A stretch of 35,845 bases of DNA from Flavobacteriaceae bacterium (GCA_027080135.1 JALWUJ010000165.1:1-35845); one strand, 5' to 3'; positions 24,433-32,290 are shown, numbered from the stretch's first letter. A program made the numbers and translations. The notes: generated by a model from the letters alone, not told the origin.

Positions 24433-25884
24433 ATGAATGAAGCCATAAGAAATCTTGAACCCAAAGCACTTTGGAATAATTTTGCCGATTTAAATGCCGT
24501 TCCGAGAGGATCTAAAAAAGAAGAACGTGTGATTGAATTTATGAAAGATTTTGGTACTAAATTAGGACTGGAAACTTTTGAAGATGATGTACGAAATGTA
24601 ATTATTAGAAAACCTGCAACTCCAGGAATGGAGAATAGAAAAGGAATCGTATTACAATCGCATTTAGATATGGTACATCAAAAAAATAATGATACCGATT
24701 TCGATTTTGATACACAAGGAATTGAAATGTACGTAGATGGTGATTGGGTACGTGCCAACGGAACCACTTTAGGAGCCGATAATGGTTTGGGAGTGGCAAC
24801 AATTATGGCGATTTTGGAAAGCAATTCAATTGCACACCCTGCTATCGATGCACTTTTTACCATTGATGAAGAAACCGGAATGACAGGTGCCATTGGTTTA
24901 AAAGGAGGAATTTTAAAAGGCGAAATACTTTTAAATTTAGATACCGAAGAAGATGATGAAATAGGAGTGGGTTGTGCTGGTGGAGTAGATGTTACAGCAA
25001 CCAAAACTTACGTTCCTGTAGAGGCTTCAACTAATGCAGTAAGCTATAAAATTTCGGTTAAAGGATTACGAGGAGGACATAGTGGTATGGAAATTCATTT
25101 GGGTTTAGGAAACGCCAATAAGATGATGAACCGTATTTTGTTTGAAACTAGAGATACAATGAATGTCGCTTCAGTTTTAGGTGGAAGTTTGCGAAATGCC
25201 ATTCCTAGAGAAAGCAATTCTATGGTTTTGGTTACAGATGAAAATAAATTTCTTTCAGGATTTGAAAAGATTAAAAATGAAATTGTTACAGAATACCAAC
25301 ATATAGAAAAAGACATTTCTATTACTACTGAAAAAATAGAAATAGTTACAACCAAAGTGATGTCTTCTGAGGATCAAGAGGAATTTTTAAAAGCTGTATT
25401 TGGAGCACATAACGGAGTTTTTAGAATGAGCCCTGCCATTGAAGATTTGGTAGAAACCTCTAATAATATTGCTAAGATTTTAGTTTTAGAAGGAACTATT
25501 AGGGTAGAATGTTTAACGCGCTCGTCTGTAGAATCTTCAAAAAAAAATATGGTAAATACCTTAACCTCTGTTTTTGAATTGGCTGGTTTTTCAGTACAAA
25601 CTTCAGGAGATTATCCAGGCTGGGCACCTAATATGGATTCTGCTATTTTAAAAGTATTGGACGGTTTATACGAAAAAATGAATGGTAAAAAAGCCAACGT
25701 TGCTGCTTGTCACGCAGGTTTGGAATGTGGAATTTTAGGAACCCATTATCCGGGTATGGATATGATTTCGTTTGGACCTACCATTAAAGGAGCACACTCT
25801 CCAGATGAAAGAGCTAGTATTTCTTCTACCCAAAAATTCTGGAAATTTGTTTTGGAGATTTTAAAGGAAATACCTTTGAAATAA
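24433..25884 (+). CDS. pepD: Aminoacyl-histidine dipeptidase (M20C peptidase, PepD)
   Basis: A 483-residue cytoplasmic di-zinc exopeptidase that cleaves dipeptides such as Xaa-His. All M20 landmarks are present: His77 and Asp79 (LQSHLDMVHQ), bridging Asp116 (LGADNGLG), catalytic Glu146 and metal-binding Glu147 (IDEETGMTG), Asp170 (LNLDTEEDDEIGVGCAGG), and the final His455 (IKGAHSPDE), at nearly the same positions as in E. coli PepD. The lid or dimerisation domain is inserted around RGGHSGMEIHLG. The length equals the family norm. It is monocistronic: own -7 box upstream and a hairpin with T-run 26 bases after the stop. Confidence 0.95.
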   Translation: MNEAIRNLEPKALWNNFADLNAVPRGSKKEERVIEFMKDFGTKLGLETFEDDVRNVIIRKPATPGMENRKGIVLQSHLDMVHQKNNDTDFDFDTQGIEMYVDGDWVRANGTTLGADNGLGVATIMAILESNSIAHPAIDALFTIDEETGMTGAIGLKGGILKGEILLNLDTEEDDEIGVGCAGGVDVTATKTYVPVEASTNAVSYKISVKGLRGGHSGMEIHLGLGNANKMMNRILFETRDTMNVASVLGGSLRNAIPRESNSMVLVTDENKFLSGFEKIKNEIVTEYQHIEKDISITTEKIEIVTTKVMSSEDQEEFLKAVFGAHNGVFRMSPAIEDLVETSNNIAKILVLEGTIRVECLTRSSVESSKKNMVNTLTSVFELAGFSVQTSGDYPGWAPNMDSAILKVLDGLYEKMNGKKANVAACHAGLECGILGTHYPGMDMISFGPTIKGAHSPDERASISSTQKFWKFVLEILKEIPLK

Positions 25885-25909
25885 CTTTCTTGAAAATTTA
25901 CCTAGAAGA

Positions 25910-25941
25910 GGCTGTCTAAAAACAATTTAGGCAGCCTTTTT
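25910..25941 (+). terminator. Intrinsic terminator of pepD
   Basis: GGCTGTCTAAA (25910-25920) and TTTAGGCAGCC (25926-25936) form an 11-bp stem with one G-T pair around AACAA, followed directly by five T. It begins 26 bases after the pepD stop and is the clearest rho-independent terminator in the window. Confidence 0.8.
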
Positions 25942-26161
25942 AGCTTTTGTAATTTTCGGTTTTAGTCTTAATATAATTGATAGATAATTAAATTAGTGAT
26001 TAGTTATAATGTAAAGTTTGCAGGTATAAAAAGCTTGTGAAACCTACCTTAAAAAGGTGTAAAAAGTGTAATGTATATTGTTGTTGACTTAGAGATAAGT
26101 TGGTTATAAGCTTAGGAAACCATTAGGTAAACACAAACAAAACATTAATTAATTACGGAAG

Positions 26162-26200
26162 AACTACGAGACAACTACGGGAGAACTACGGGAGAACCTA
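26162..26200. repeat. 11-base tandem repeat, about 3.5 copies
   Basis: AACTACG recurs at 26162, 26173 and 26184, with a truncated copy AACCTA at 26195, so the period is exactly 11 bases and the consensus unit is AACTACGGGAG. It lies in non-coding DNA, and an 11-base period is not a multiple of three. It may be a slippage tract. Confidence 0.75.
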
Positions 26201-26386
26201 ATTAAATTCTTTGGTTTTGAAGGGAATAATCTGTGTTAAATAAACGATACAGGTTAAAGGATTGTTGCTTATGTAAGTTTACGAAATTATTTGATTTTCT
26301 GAAAATATTTGAGGAGGATTTTTTTTAAAACCCTTTAACCCTTTTAGTTTTTAATATCTGGTACTGTTATAAAACCTAACCCGTTT

Positions 26387-26504
26387 TCCTCCTTCGCTTA
26401 GGGCTTCGGAGGACGTATTGAAACTTGTTAGGATAGCTTAGGTGTTCCTCCTTCACTTAGAGCAAAGGTGGACGTGTTGAAACCTGTTAGGAGAGCTTTG
26501 GTTT
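26387..26504. repeat. Direct duplication of a 59-base unit
   Basis: Bases 26387-26445 and 26446-26504 align without gaps, differing at 11 of 59 positions (about 81% identity). Each begins TCCTCCTTC and continues to a GGACGT(A/G)TTGAAAC core. The first copy can fold through TCCTCC/GGAGGA arms, while the second has lost part of that pairing. The unit is more GC-rich than its surroundings, which suggests an inserted small element that was then duplicated. Confidence 0.75.
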
Positions 26505-26615
26505 TTGTTTTTTGTAAATTATTGTATATATTTACAATATCAACCTACTAGCGAAATAAATTATTTTTTATTTCTCCCCCGCTTACAAAATTCAAAAAAT
26601 CCTATATAGCAATAT

Positions 26616-27320
26616 TTGATAAAAAAAATTTTAATAATACTAATAAGTATATTTGTAAACTTTGATTTTTATGCACAAGATTCACAGCTTTTTGAGAATA
26701 CTTGGTACTTAAATAAGGTAATTATTAATGGAAATAATAGTTTTCCACCTTCAAATTCTGAAGTGGAATTTGTTTCTGCTATTTTCACAAAGCCAAATAT
26801 TTTTAGAACATTTGTATGTAACACATTTGATACAGAAATAGACTTTTCTAATACTGATGAATTTACCATTACAAGTTATTCGTTAACTCTTATTTTATGC
26901 AATCTACAAGTTAATTCGGATTTTGAAGGAGTCTATTTTGATTTCTTTTTTGATCAATCAACTCAAGATCCATACACAATTCCTTTTCTTTATGAAATAG
27001 TAGTAAATGGCAATCGGAAGGTTCTTACAATTACAAATGTTAATGGAGATATGGCTATTTACGCTAATGAGATTTTATCCAATCAAGATTTTGATGTTTT
27101 ATCATTTACTATTTTTCCCAATCCTGTAAAAGATGTGTTGCAGGTAAGTACTCAAAATGAAGTAGAGCTAAAGCAAATACAAGTGTATGATGTAATGGGT
27201 AAATTAGTGCTTGAGGGTAAAAGTGCTTCTATAGATTTTACTGGTTTGGCTAGTGGTTTGTATTTTGTTGAGGTGGAGACTAACCAGGGTGTTTTGGTAA
27301 AGAGAGTGGTTAAGGAGTAG
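26616..27320 (+). CDS. Secreted protein with C-terminal T9SS sorting domain
   Basis: A 234-residue protein with a signal peptide (IKKILIILISIFVNFDFYA, then QDS), a unique ~130-residue domain beginning ENTWYLNKVIINGN, and a type A T9SS sorting domain over roughly the last 70 residues: FPNPVKDVLQVS, VYDVMGKLV and GLASGLYFVEVETNQG ending KRVVKE. The C-terminal domain sends the protein across the outer membrane by the type IX secretion system and is usually cleaved off. The unique domain opens WYL like many Bacteroidota lipocalin-like exported proteins, but I do not assign it. The start is unusual: a stop lies at 26607 in frame, no ATG precedes the signal peptide, and the only normal initiator is TTG at 26616. 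Confidence 0.82.
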   Translation: MIKKILIILISIFVNFDFYAQDSQLFENTWYLNKVIINGNNSFPPSNSEVEFVSAIFTKPNIFRTFVCNTFDTEIDFSNTDEFTITSYSLTLILCNLQVNSDFEGVYFDFFFDQSTQDPYTIPFLYEIVVNGNRKVLTITNVNGDMAIYANEILSNQDFDVLSFTIFPNPVKDVLQVSTQNEVELKQIQVYDVMGKLVLEGKSASIDFTGLASGLYFVEVETNQGVLVKRVVKE

Positions 27321-27379
27321 TAAAAGAAGACCTAAAGGTTTTTATGCCTAGTAGGTTTATAATAAATATAGTCTATAAA

Positions 27380-27408
27380 AAAAAGAGGCTTTTGAGCCTC
27401 TTTTTTTT
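27380..27408. terminator. Bidirectional terminator between the T9SS cargo and immunophilin genes
   Basis: AGAGGCT and AGCCTCT pair around a TTTG loop, flanked by an A-run on the left and eight T on the right, so the structure is a good intrinsic terminator read in either direction. It lies 60 bases after the T9SS gene and 19 bases before the end of the convergent immunophilin gene. Confidence 0.85.
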
Positions 27409-27426
27409 ATGTTGTAATTTAAGTTG

Positions 27427-28542
27427 TTATTTTACAATTTCAACCAATTCTAATTCGAAAATTAGGTCACTGTTAGGAGGAATTACATTAGGAACCCCTC
27501 TTTCGCCATAGGCTAAATGTGCTGGAATAAATAAAGTAGCCTTGTCGCCAAGATTCATTAATAATAAGCCTTCTCTAAATCCTGGGATAAGTTGAGCATC
27601 TTTGCTATAACTTGTTGGTATAGGTGCATAACCACCTCCGTCTGCTCTTCTGTGATCCCATACATTGTATTTTTTTGCTATTTCTTCTTTGTTAGAATCA
27701 AACAATTTACCGTTAGTTAAGTAACCTGCATAATTCATTTTAATTTGAGCACCTTCATTGGGTTTTACACCATCACCTTTTTCGGTAAAAGCAATTTTTA
27801 GTCCTGTTTCGGTTTCTTGTGCGGTTGCTTTTAAGGTTTCTAATTCTTGGGCTTTTTTAGTAGCTATTTTCATTATTTCAGCTTCTTTTTCGGCTTTCTC
27901 TTTTTCTTTTTCCTCTAAAATAGCTTTAAAAGGTTTTAAATTGGTTTTACCCACTCTTATAATATTTACTTCGTTTAATATTACAGGGGTTACAGGCTTG
28001 TCTCCTGGTTTTGTGGTTTCTACTAAGCCAATGCTATCTACCACTTCTTGACCAATTACTATTTCTCCAAAAATAGTATGTTTTCCATTAAGCCAAGGAG
28101 TTTCTTTTAGGGTTATAAAAAACTGGCTGCCGTTGGTGTTAGGACCCGAATTTGCCATAGATAAAATTCCTTTTTTGCTATGTGTTAATTCTGGGTTGAA
28201 CTCGTCTGGAAATTTATAACCAGGATTTCCAGCACCTGTACCAAGAGGGTCACCACCTTGAATCATAAAGTCTTTTATAATACGGTGAAAAGTAAGTCCG
28301 TTATAAAACTTTTTACCTTTGTAAATAGAATCTACCATATCTTGTTTTCCTTCGGCTAATTCAACAAAATTGGCAACGGTTAAAGGGGTTTTGTCTGCGT
28401 AAAGTTTGGCAACAAAATTTCCTTTGTTGGTTTTAAACTCGGCGTACACTCCGTCTTTTCCTTTAAGTTCGGGGTAGTTTTTTAAGTTTTGGCAAGAGAC
28501 AAAACTAATGGATAGGGTTAATAAAAAAAATAGTTTTTTCAT
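27427..28542 (-). CDS. Cyclophilin-FKBP fusion (dual-family immunophilin) lipoprotein
   Basis: A 371-residue peptidyl-prolyl cis-trans isomerase with two unrelated catalytic domains. A lipoprotein signal MKKLFFLLTLSISFVSC ends at Cys17. The cyclophilin domain (about 28-190) shows FHRIIKDFMIQGGDPLGTG, MANSGPNTNGSQFFITL and WLNGKHTIFGE. A Lys/Glu/Ala-rich helical linker (about 205-250) leads to an FKBP domain (about 260-371) with LIPGFREGLLLMNLGDKATL, IPAHLAYGERG and IPPNSDLIFELELVEI. The cyclophilin-then-FKBP order is known from Bacteroidota. The frame extends to an ATG at 28560 that overlaps gldI by 14 bases; the ATG at 28542, 4 bases after the gldI stop, gives a standard lipoprotein N-terminus and is preferred. 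Confidence 0.9.
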   Translation of the reverse strand: MKKLFFLLTLSISFVSCQNLKNYPELKGKDGVYAEFKTNKGNFVAKLYADKTPLTVANFVELAEGKQDMVDSIYKGKKFYNGLTFHRIIKDFMIQGGDPLGTGAGNPGYKFPDEFNPELTHSKKGILSMANSGPNTNGSQFFITLKETPWLNGKHTIFGEIVIGQEVVDSIGLVETTKPGDKPVTPVILNEVNIIRVGKTNLKPFKAILEEKEKEKAEKEAEIMKIATKKAQELETLKATAQETETGLKIAFTEKGDGVKPNEGAQIKMNYAGYLTNGKLFDSNKEEIAKKYNVWDHRRADGGGYAPIPTSYSKDAQLIPGFREGLLLMNLGDKATLFIPAHLAYGERGVPNVIPPNSDLIFELELVEIVK

Positions 28543-28546
28543 ACTG

Positions 28547-29104
28547 TTAATTGTTTTCATTTTTTTGGTTTATTGAATTTAATGTTATAGTGCATTGTAT
28601 GGGCACATTTGTTCCTAATTTGTTTTTAATTCCGTAGTAGCCATAGGCTTTGTGAGAAGGAAAAAGAAAAGTTACTGTTTCGCCTTCTTTCATTAATTTT
28701 ATTCCATCTCTTATTCCAGAAATTAAATCTTGGTTGGATTGATCGACCCAATAATTTTGAAGTCCTATTTCGTCTTTGGTATATATAGTATTTCCGTTTA
28801 AGTCTTTTACATCATATTCAAAAATAACCTTATCACCTATTGATGGTTTTGGAGCTTGCAATGTGTCTTTACTATTGTAATAATACCAGAATCCTGTATC
28901 GGAAAAATAGTAAGGTTGTTGTTTGTTTTTTTCTAAAATAGAAACAATTTGTTTTTCTTGTTTTTCGAAAATAGCTTTGTTTCGCTCCACAGATTTAGAA
29001 ATATAAGACCCAGATTTGTGTTTAATTGGTCTTCTTGCTTCTGGATTTTTACAAGAAAATATCCCCAATAAAATAAATGATAAGAAGATAAATTTAGCTT
29101 TCAT
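28547..29104 (-). CDS. gldI: Gliding-motility peptidyl-prolyl isomerase lipoprotein GldI
   Basis: A 185-residue FKBP-type lipoprotein. The signal MKAKFIFLSFILLGIFSC ends at the lipidated Cys18, followed by the GldI-like KNPEARRPI and an N-terminal helical segment (SVERNKAIFEKQEKQIVSIL). The FKBP domain has DTGFWYYYN, SIGDKVIFEYDV and LISGIRDGIKLMKEGETVTF, then FPSHKAYGYYG. GldI is one of the gld proteins needed for gliding in Flavobacterium and is thought to help fold motility or T9SS proteins at the periplasmic face. It overlaps nrnA by 11 bases and the fused immunophilin follows at once, so two prolyl isomerases share one operon. No other gld gene is in the window. Confidence 0.87.
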   Translation of the reverse strand: MKAKFIFLSFILLGIFSCKNPEARRPIKHKSGSYISKSVERNKAIFEKQEKQIVSILEKNKQQPYYFSDTGFWYYYNSKDTLQAPKPSIGDKVIFEYDVKDLNGNTIYTKDEIGLQNYWVDQSNQDLISGIRDGIKLMKEGETVTFLFPSHKAYGYYGIKNKLGTNVPIQCTITLNSINQKNENN

Positions 29105-30113
29105 TTAATTCGTTTTTATATTTGGGTAATAAATTTTTAAATTCCGAAACGGTTTCAGTTAAGGTCTTTAAACTTTTACCTCCAGCAGCATTGGTATGTC
29201 CACCGCCGTTATAATATTTTCTTGAAAATTCGTTCACAGAAAAATTTCCTTTACTTCTGAAGGATATTTTTACAATATCTTCTTTTTTGTTTTCAATAAA
29301 AATAGCTGCAAAAATTACTCCTGTCATAGAAAGAGCATAATTTACAAAGCCTTCGGTATCTCCCTTCTTAAAATTGTTTTGGTTGAGTTCTTCTTGTGAA
29401 AGGGTAATGTAAGCTGTTTTAAATTCGGGAAGCATCACCAAATTATTAAGAGCAACACCCAAAAGTTTTAAACGATCGGGGCTATTAGTATCATAAATGT
29501 TTTGGTGTATTTCAGAATTTTTTGCACCTGCTTCTATCAATTTTGCAATAACTCTATGTGTTGTAGCTGTGGTTGCAGGAAACCGAAATGAACCTGTATC
29601 GGTCATAATACCAACGTATAACTGAGTGGCATTTTCTTTATTTAAGCACGAAATATCGTCCATAAATTCTATAAAATGAAAAACCATTTCGGAAGTAGAG
29701 CACATAGCAACATCGCTATAGGTTACTGTTGCAAAGTTGTCTGGTTGTTGGTGATGGTCTATTAAAATAAAATTGGCAGTTGCTTTTTCTAAATATTCTT
29801 CTAAATCTCCAGTACGGTGAAGTGCGTTAAAATCTAAAGTAAAAATTAAGTCCGCATTTTTTATAGAGTCCTTTGTTTTTTCTTCCTCGTTTTCTAAAGT
29901 AATTATTGAAGAAGCTTCTGGAATCCATTTTAAAAAATCTGGAAAATCATTGGGCATAACTACGGTTACCTGATGTCCTTTTTGGCGAAGGTAATTACCC
30001 AAGCCAAGACAAGAGCCAATAGCATCTCCGTCGGGGTTTTTATGACCAACAACAACAATATTTTTGGGTGTAGTTAAAAGCTTTTTAGCTTCTGAAATAG
30101 CTTCCGAATTCAT
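29094..30113 (-). CDS. DHH-family phosphoesterase (NrnA-like nanoRNase/pAp phosphatase)
   Basis: A 339-residue DHH/DHHA1 phosphoesterase. NrnA-type enzymes degrade 2-5-mer RNAs to mononucleotides and dephosphorylate pAp; some relatives act on cyclic dinucleotide products. The metal-binding residues can be seen: His24, Asp28 and Asp30 in VVGHKNPDGDAIGS, Asp94 in FTLDFNALHRTG, and DHH at 119-121 in LIDHHQQPDNF. The DHHA1 signature GGGHTNAAGG is at 303-312. It is the first gene of the operon with gldI, overlapping it by 11 bases. A weak -7 box (TATATTCG, 30120-30127, minus) lies 6 bases from the ATG. Substrate preference cannot be judged from sequence. Confidence 0.9.
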   Translation of the reverse strand: MNSEAISEAKKLLTTPKNIVVVGHKNPDGDAIGSCLGLGNYLRQKGHQVTVVMPNDFPDFLKWIPEASSIITLENEEEKTKDSIKNADLIFTLDFNALHRTGDLEEYLEKATANFILIDHHQQPDNFATVTYSDVAMCSTSEMVFHFIEFMDDISCLNKENATQLYVGIMTDTGSFRFPATTATTHRVIAKLIEAGAKNSEIHQNIYDTNSPDRLKLLGVALNNLVMLPEFKTAYITLSQEELNQNNFKKGDTEGFVNYALSMTGVIFAAIFIENKKEDIVKISFRSKGNFSVNEFSRKYYNGGGHTNAAGGKSLKTLTETVSEFKNLLPKYKNELNES

Positions 30114-30159
30114 AGTTTGCGAATATACAATTTATTACTAGTTAGCCATTATTTTTTGT

Positions 30160-30167
30160 TACATTTG
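30160..30167 (+). promoter_or_regulatory. Candidate -7 box for the PhoD-like gene
   Basis: TACATTTG matches TAnnTTTG and ends 22 bases before the ATG at 30190. The DHH phosphoesterase gene diverges from the same 76-base gap. No TTG occurs at the -33 position. Confidence 0.4.
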
Positions 30168-30189
30168 ATGTTTATAAAACGTTAAAAAG

Positions 30190-31242
30190 ATGAAAAATAT
30201 TCTATTAATAGTAGGTTTGGTTTTGTTGGTTTCTTGTAAAAATAGAGTTGTAAAAGAGGCTTCAGAAAATAACGACACTTCGGTTCCAGTTAAAGAAACT
30301 ACCGACTTTACCATGGTTTTTGCCAGTTGTAACGATCAAAAAATGAAGCAACCCCTTTGGAAACCAATTATAGAAAACCAACCAGATGTTTTTGTTTGGG
30401 GAGGAGATAATGTATATGCAAATACGGACGATTTGTCTAAAATGAAAGCTGCTTATGACAGTGTTTGGGCAAATCCAGATTATAAAAAATTAGCTTCCAT
30501 CACTAGGATTACAGGTACTTGGGATGACCATGATTATGGAAAAAACGATGCAGGAAAAGAATGGCATATAAAGAAGGAAGCTCAACAGGAGTTTTTAGAT
30601 TTTATACAAGCTCCCGCCAACGATATTCGAAGAACACGCGAAGGTGTTTATTCTTCCGAAACTTTCCATACAGAAAAAGGAAGTATTAAATTAATCATGT
30701 TAGATACTCGTTATTTTAGAGATTCTCTTTTGTTGAGTTCTATTGAAGGAAGAAGGTATGACCATTGGCCCAAAAACCATAAAGGTACGGTACTTGGAGA
30801 CGCTCAATGGAACTGGCTTCAAAATGAATTGAACGACGAAACGCCCACTTTTACTGTAATTATAAGTAGCATACAATTTATTGCAAACGAGCATTATTGG
30901 GAAAAATGGGGTTATTTTCCTGAAGAAGTTGAAAAATTAAATAATATGATTGTTCAAGCCAAAGCTAAAAATATTTTTATTTTAAGTGGCGATCGACATT
31001 TGGCTGAATTCTCAAAGAAAGAATTGGAAGGATTGGATTATCCATTAATAGATTTTACTACCAGTGGAATGACAAAAGTATATCCAGATACTCCCGAAGA
31101 CATCAACAAATACAGAGTAGGACATCAGGTTAAAAAACTAAATTTTGGAGTCATAAAATTCGACTTTAACAACCAAACCGTTACTATGGAAATTAGGGGA
31201 GAAGATAATGTGATTTACGATGTTTTAAAACAGAAATATTAA
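30190..31242 (+). CDS. PhoD-like alkaline phosphatase family lipoprotein
   Basis: A 350-residue lipoprotein metallophosphoesterase: the signal MKNILLIVGLVLLVSC ends at Cys16. The PhoD-type order of metal motifs is clear: FASCNDQ near 44-50, WGGDNVYAN (Asp73, Asn74), TWDDHDYGKND (Asp112, Asp113, His114, Asp115), MLDTRYFRD and LSGDRHLAEFS. The extended N-terminal domain of Bacillus PhoD is missing, as in the shorter Bacteroidota forms. It probably hydrolyses phosphodiesters or phosphomonoesters in the periplasm or at the cell surface. The gene appears monocistronic; its stop shares a TTAA tetranucleotide with the stop of the convergent small gene. Confidence 0.88.
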   Translation: MKNILLIVGLVLLVSCKNRVVKEASENNDTSVPVKETTDFTMVFASCNDQKMKQPLWKPIIENQPDVFVWGGDNVYANTDDLSKMKAAYDSVWANPDYKKLASITRITGTWDDHDYGKNDAGKEWHIKKEAQQEFLDFIQAPANDIRRTREGVYSSETFHTEKGSIKLIMLDTRYFRDSLLLSSIEGRRYDHWPKNHKGTVLGDAQWNWLQNELNDETPTFTVIISSIQFIANEHYWEKWGYFPEEVEKLNNMIVQAKAKNIFILSGDRHLAEFSKKELEGLDYPLIDFTTSGMTKVYPDTPEDINKYRVGHQVKKLNFGVIKFDFNNQTVTMEIRGEDNVIYDVLKQKY

Positions 31243-31577
31243 TTTAATTCTTTTTTAGATTTTAAAACCTCTTTAACTTTTTGGAGCAAATACGGAACCA
31301 TTTCTTTTGCTACCGTATAACCAATAAAATACTTACGAGTGGCTTTGGATGCTAATAATAAGGAGCTTATTAAAGTTTCTCCCGATTGAAAATTGAATTC
31401 AGAAAGTGCCTCTTTTACAGAACCAGTAACCGATTTTGAACCATTAAATGAATTGGCAATTTTAACAACAGGATTTTCTTTTAGGGAGTTTTCTTGTTCT
31501 ATAATTTTTTGCTTTAGTAGCATTCTTTCCTGTTGTAATTCTTCATAAGAAAATATGTCGTACTTTTTTTTTGTCAT
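31239..31577 (-). CDS. Small protein at the end of the YtxH/holin-like operon
   Basis: A 112-residue protein with a basic N-terminus, a helical first half (YEELQQERMLLKQKIIEQEN) and a second half with a moderately hydrophobic stretch (ETLISSLLLASKATRKYFIG, YTVAKEMVPYLLQKV). It resembles the small DUF6327-like proteins often found after YtxH and holin-like genes in Flavobacteriaceae, but that identification is from memory and tentative. Its start overlaps the stop of the preceding holin-like gene by 4 bases, so it is translationally coupled. Its stop overlaps that of the convergent PhoD-like gene by 4 bases (TTAA), leaving no room for a terminator between them. Confidence 0.72.
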   Translation of the reverse strand: MTKKKYDIFSYEELQQERMLLKQKIIEQENSLKENPVVKIANSFNGSKSVTGSVKEALSEFNFQSGETLISSLLLASKATRKYFIGYTVAKEMVPYLLQKVKEVLKSKKELN

Positions 31578-31921
31578 AATTCTTTATTTTCTTCAACCAA
31601 TTCTTTTTCGGCAGCAAACGCAGCTTGAACTATCTTATCTTTAACTTTAGTATCCATATTTTTCTTGGCAAAAATCATATAAATTGCAAAAATGGCAATG
31701 TATATTCCACCCACTATAGCAAAACCCAAAGCCGTGTTGTTGTATTCTTGTCCTATAAAATAAGCTAAAGAAATACTAAACATAAACAAAATAATAAGCA
31801 GCATTAATAAAATTAAAAACGAACTAATAAGGTTTGCTGTTAGGTTTGCCATAACACTTACCACTCCTAATTTTATAAGTTGAATTCGGTTGTCTATATA
31901 ATCTTTTATAAAATTTACCAT
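31574..31921 (-). CDS. Holin-like (phage holin superfamily, DUF1469 type) membrane protein
   Basis: A 115-residue membrane protein with an N-terminal amphipathic part (MVNFIKDYIDNRIQLIKLGV) and two strongly hydrophobic segments, about 28-58 (NLISSFLILLMLLIILFMFS) and 68-88 (FAIVGGIYIAIFAIYMIFA), then a charged tail rich in Lys and Glu. This pattern fits the Phage_holin_3_6/DUF1469 group, which in chromosomes is not associated with phage lysis. It starts 6 bases after the YtxH gene stop and overlaps the next gene by 4 bases. The three proteins probably act together at the inner membrane, perhaps under envelope stress, but nothing in the sequence proves this. Confidence 0.75.
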   Translation of the reverse strand: MVNFIKDYIDNRIQLIKLGVVSVMANLTANLISSFLILLMLLIILFMFSISLAYFIGQEYNNTALGFAIVGGIYIAIFAIYMIFAKKNMDTKVKDKIVQAAFAAEKELVEENKEL

Positions 31922-31927
31922 AATTAT

Positions 31928-32290
31928 TTAGGCATTATTAGAGTCTGAAAATTTATTTTGAGCTTCTTGTTCTAAATTCTTGTATTTTGAAATTATTTCG
32001 TTTTCAAGTTCTTTTACTTTGTGTGATACCGAAGCGTATTGGTCTTTTATTTTTCCTTTTACATCGTAAAATTTATCTTTAAATTGATCTAATGTTTCAT
32101 TTTCTAAGCTTTTTATTTTTTCTGAAACATCTTTAAATTTTTCATCTAATTCTTCTTTAAGCCCCGAAGTTTTTTCGGCAATTTTTTTTCTGGTTTCTTC
32201 TCCAGATTCTGGTGCTAATAAAATCCCTGCTACTGCACCTACAACAGCACCTATTACTAATCCGCTAAAAAAATTTGATTCGTTTGACAT
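31928..32290 (-). CDS. YtxH domain protein
   Basis: A 120-residue protein with the YtxH signature: a glycine-rich hydrophobic segment (GLVIGAVVGAVAGILLAPES, residues 10-29) followed by GEETRKK, then a long charged helix with coiled-coil character to the C-terminus (ELDEKFKDVSEKIKSLENE). The family is general-stress associated in Bacillus, with unknown mechanism. It is the first gene of the three-gene membrane operon. The gap to ndk (136 bases) contains the divergent promoters; no exact -7 box was found on this side. Confidence 0.85.
   Translation of the reverse strand: MSNESNFFSGLVIGAVVGAVAGILLAPESGEETRKKIAEKTSGLKEELDEKFKDVSEKIKSLENETLDQFKDKFYDVKGKIKDQYASVSHKVKELENEIISKYKNLEQEAQNKFSDSNNA

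Larger units (their letters stand above)
25885..26615. other. Gene-free, repeat-bearing interval
   Basis: This 731-base stretch is the longest without a gene. No reading frame has coding character. It begins with the pepD terminator and then contains an 11-base tandem repeat (26162-26200) and a diverged 59-base duplication (26387-26504). An 8-bp inverted repeat TTGTAAAT/ATTTACAA at 26512-26537 lies nearest the T9SS cargo gene and may be part of its control region. The base composition is as AT-rich as its surroundings apart from the GC-richer 59-base units. Confidence 0.6.

Noticed and set aside
26162-26200. Short regularly spaced repeats as a possible CRISPR array
   Set aside because: The period is 11 bases with no spacers of CRISPR length, and there are no cas genes nearby. 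It is a simple tandem repeat.
31574-31921. Holin-like gene as evidence of a prophage
   Set aside because: No other phage gene is present; it is coupled to YtxH in an ordinary chromosomal operon.
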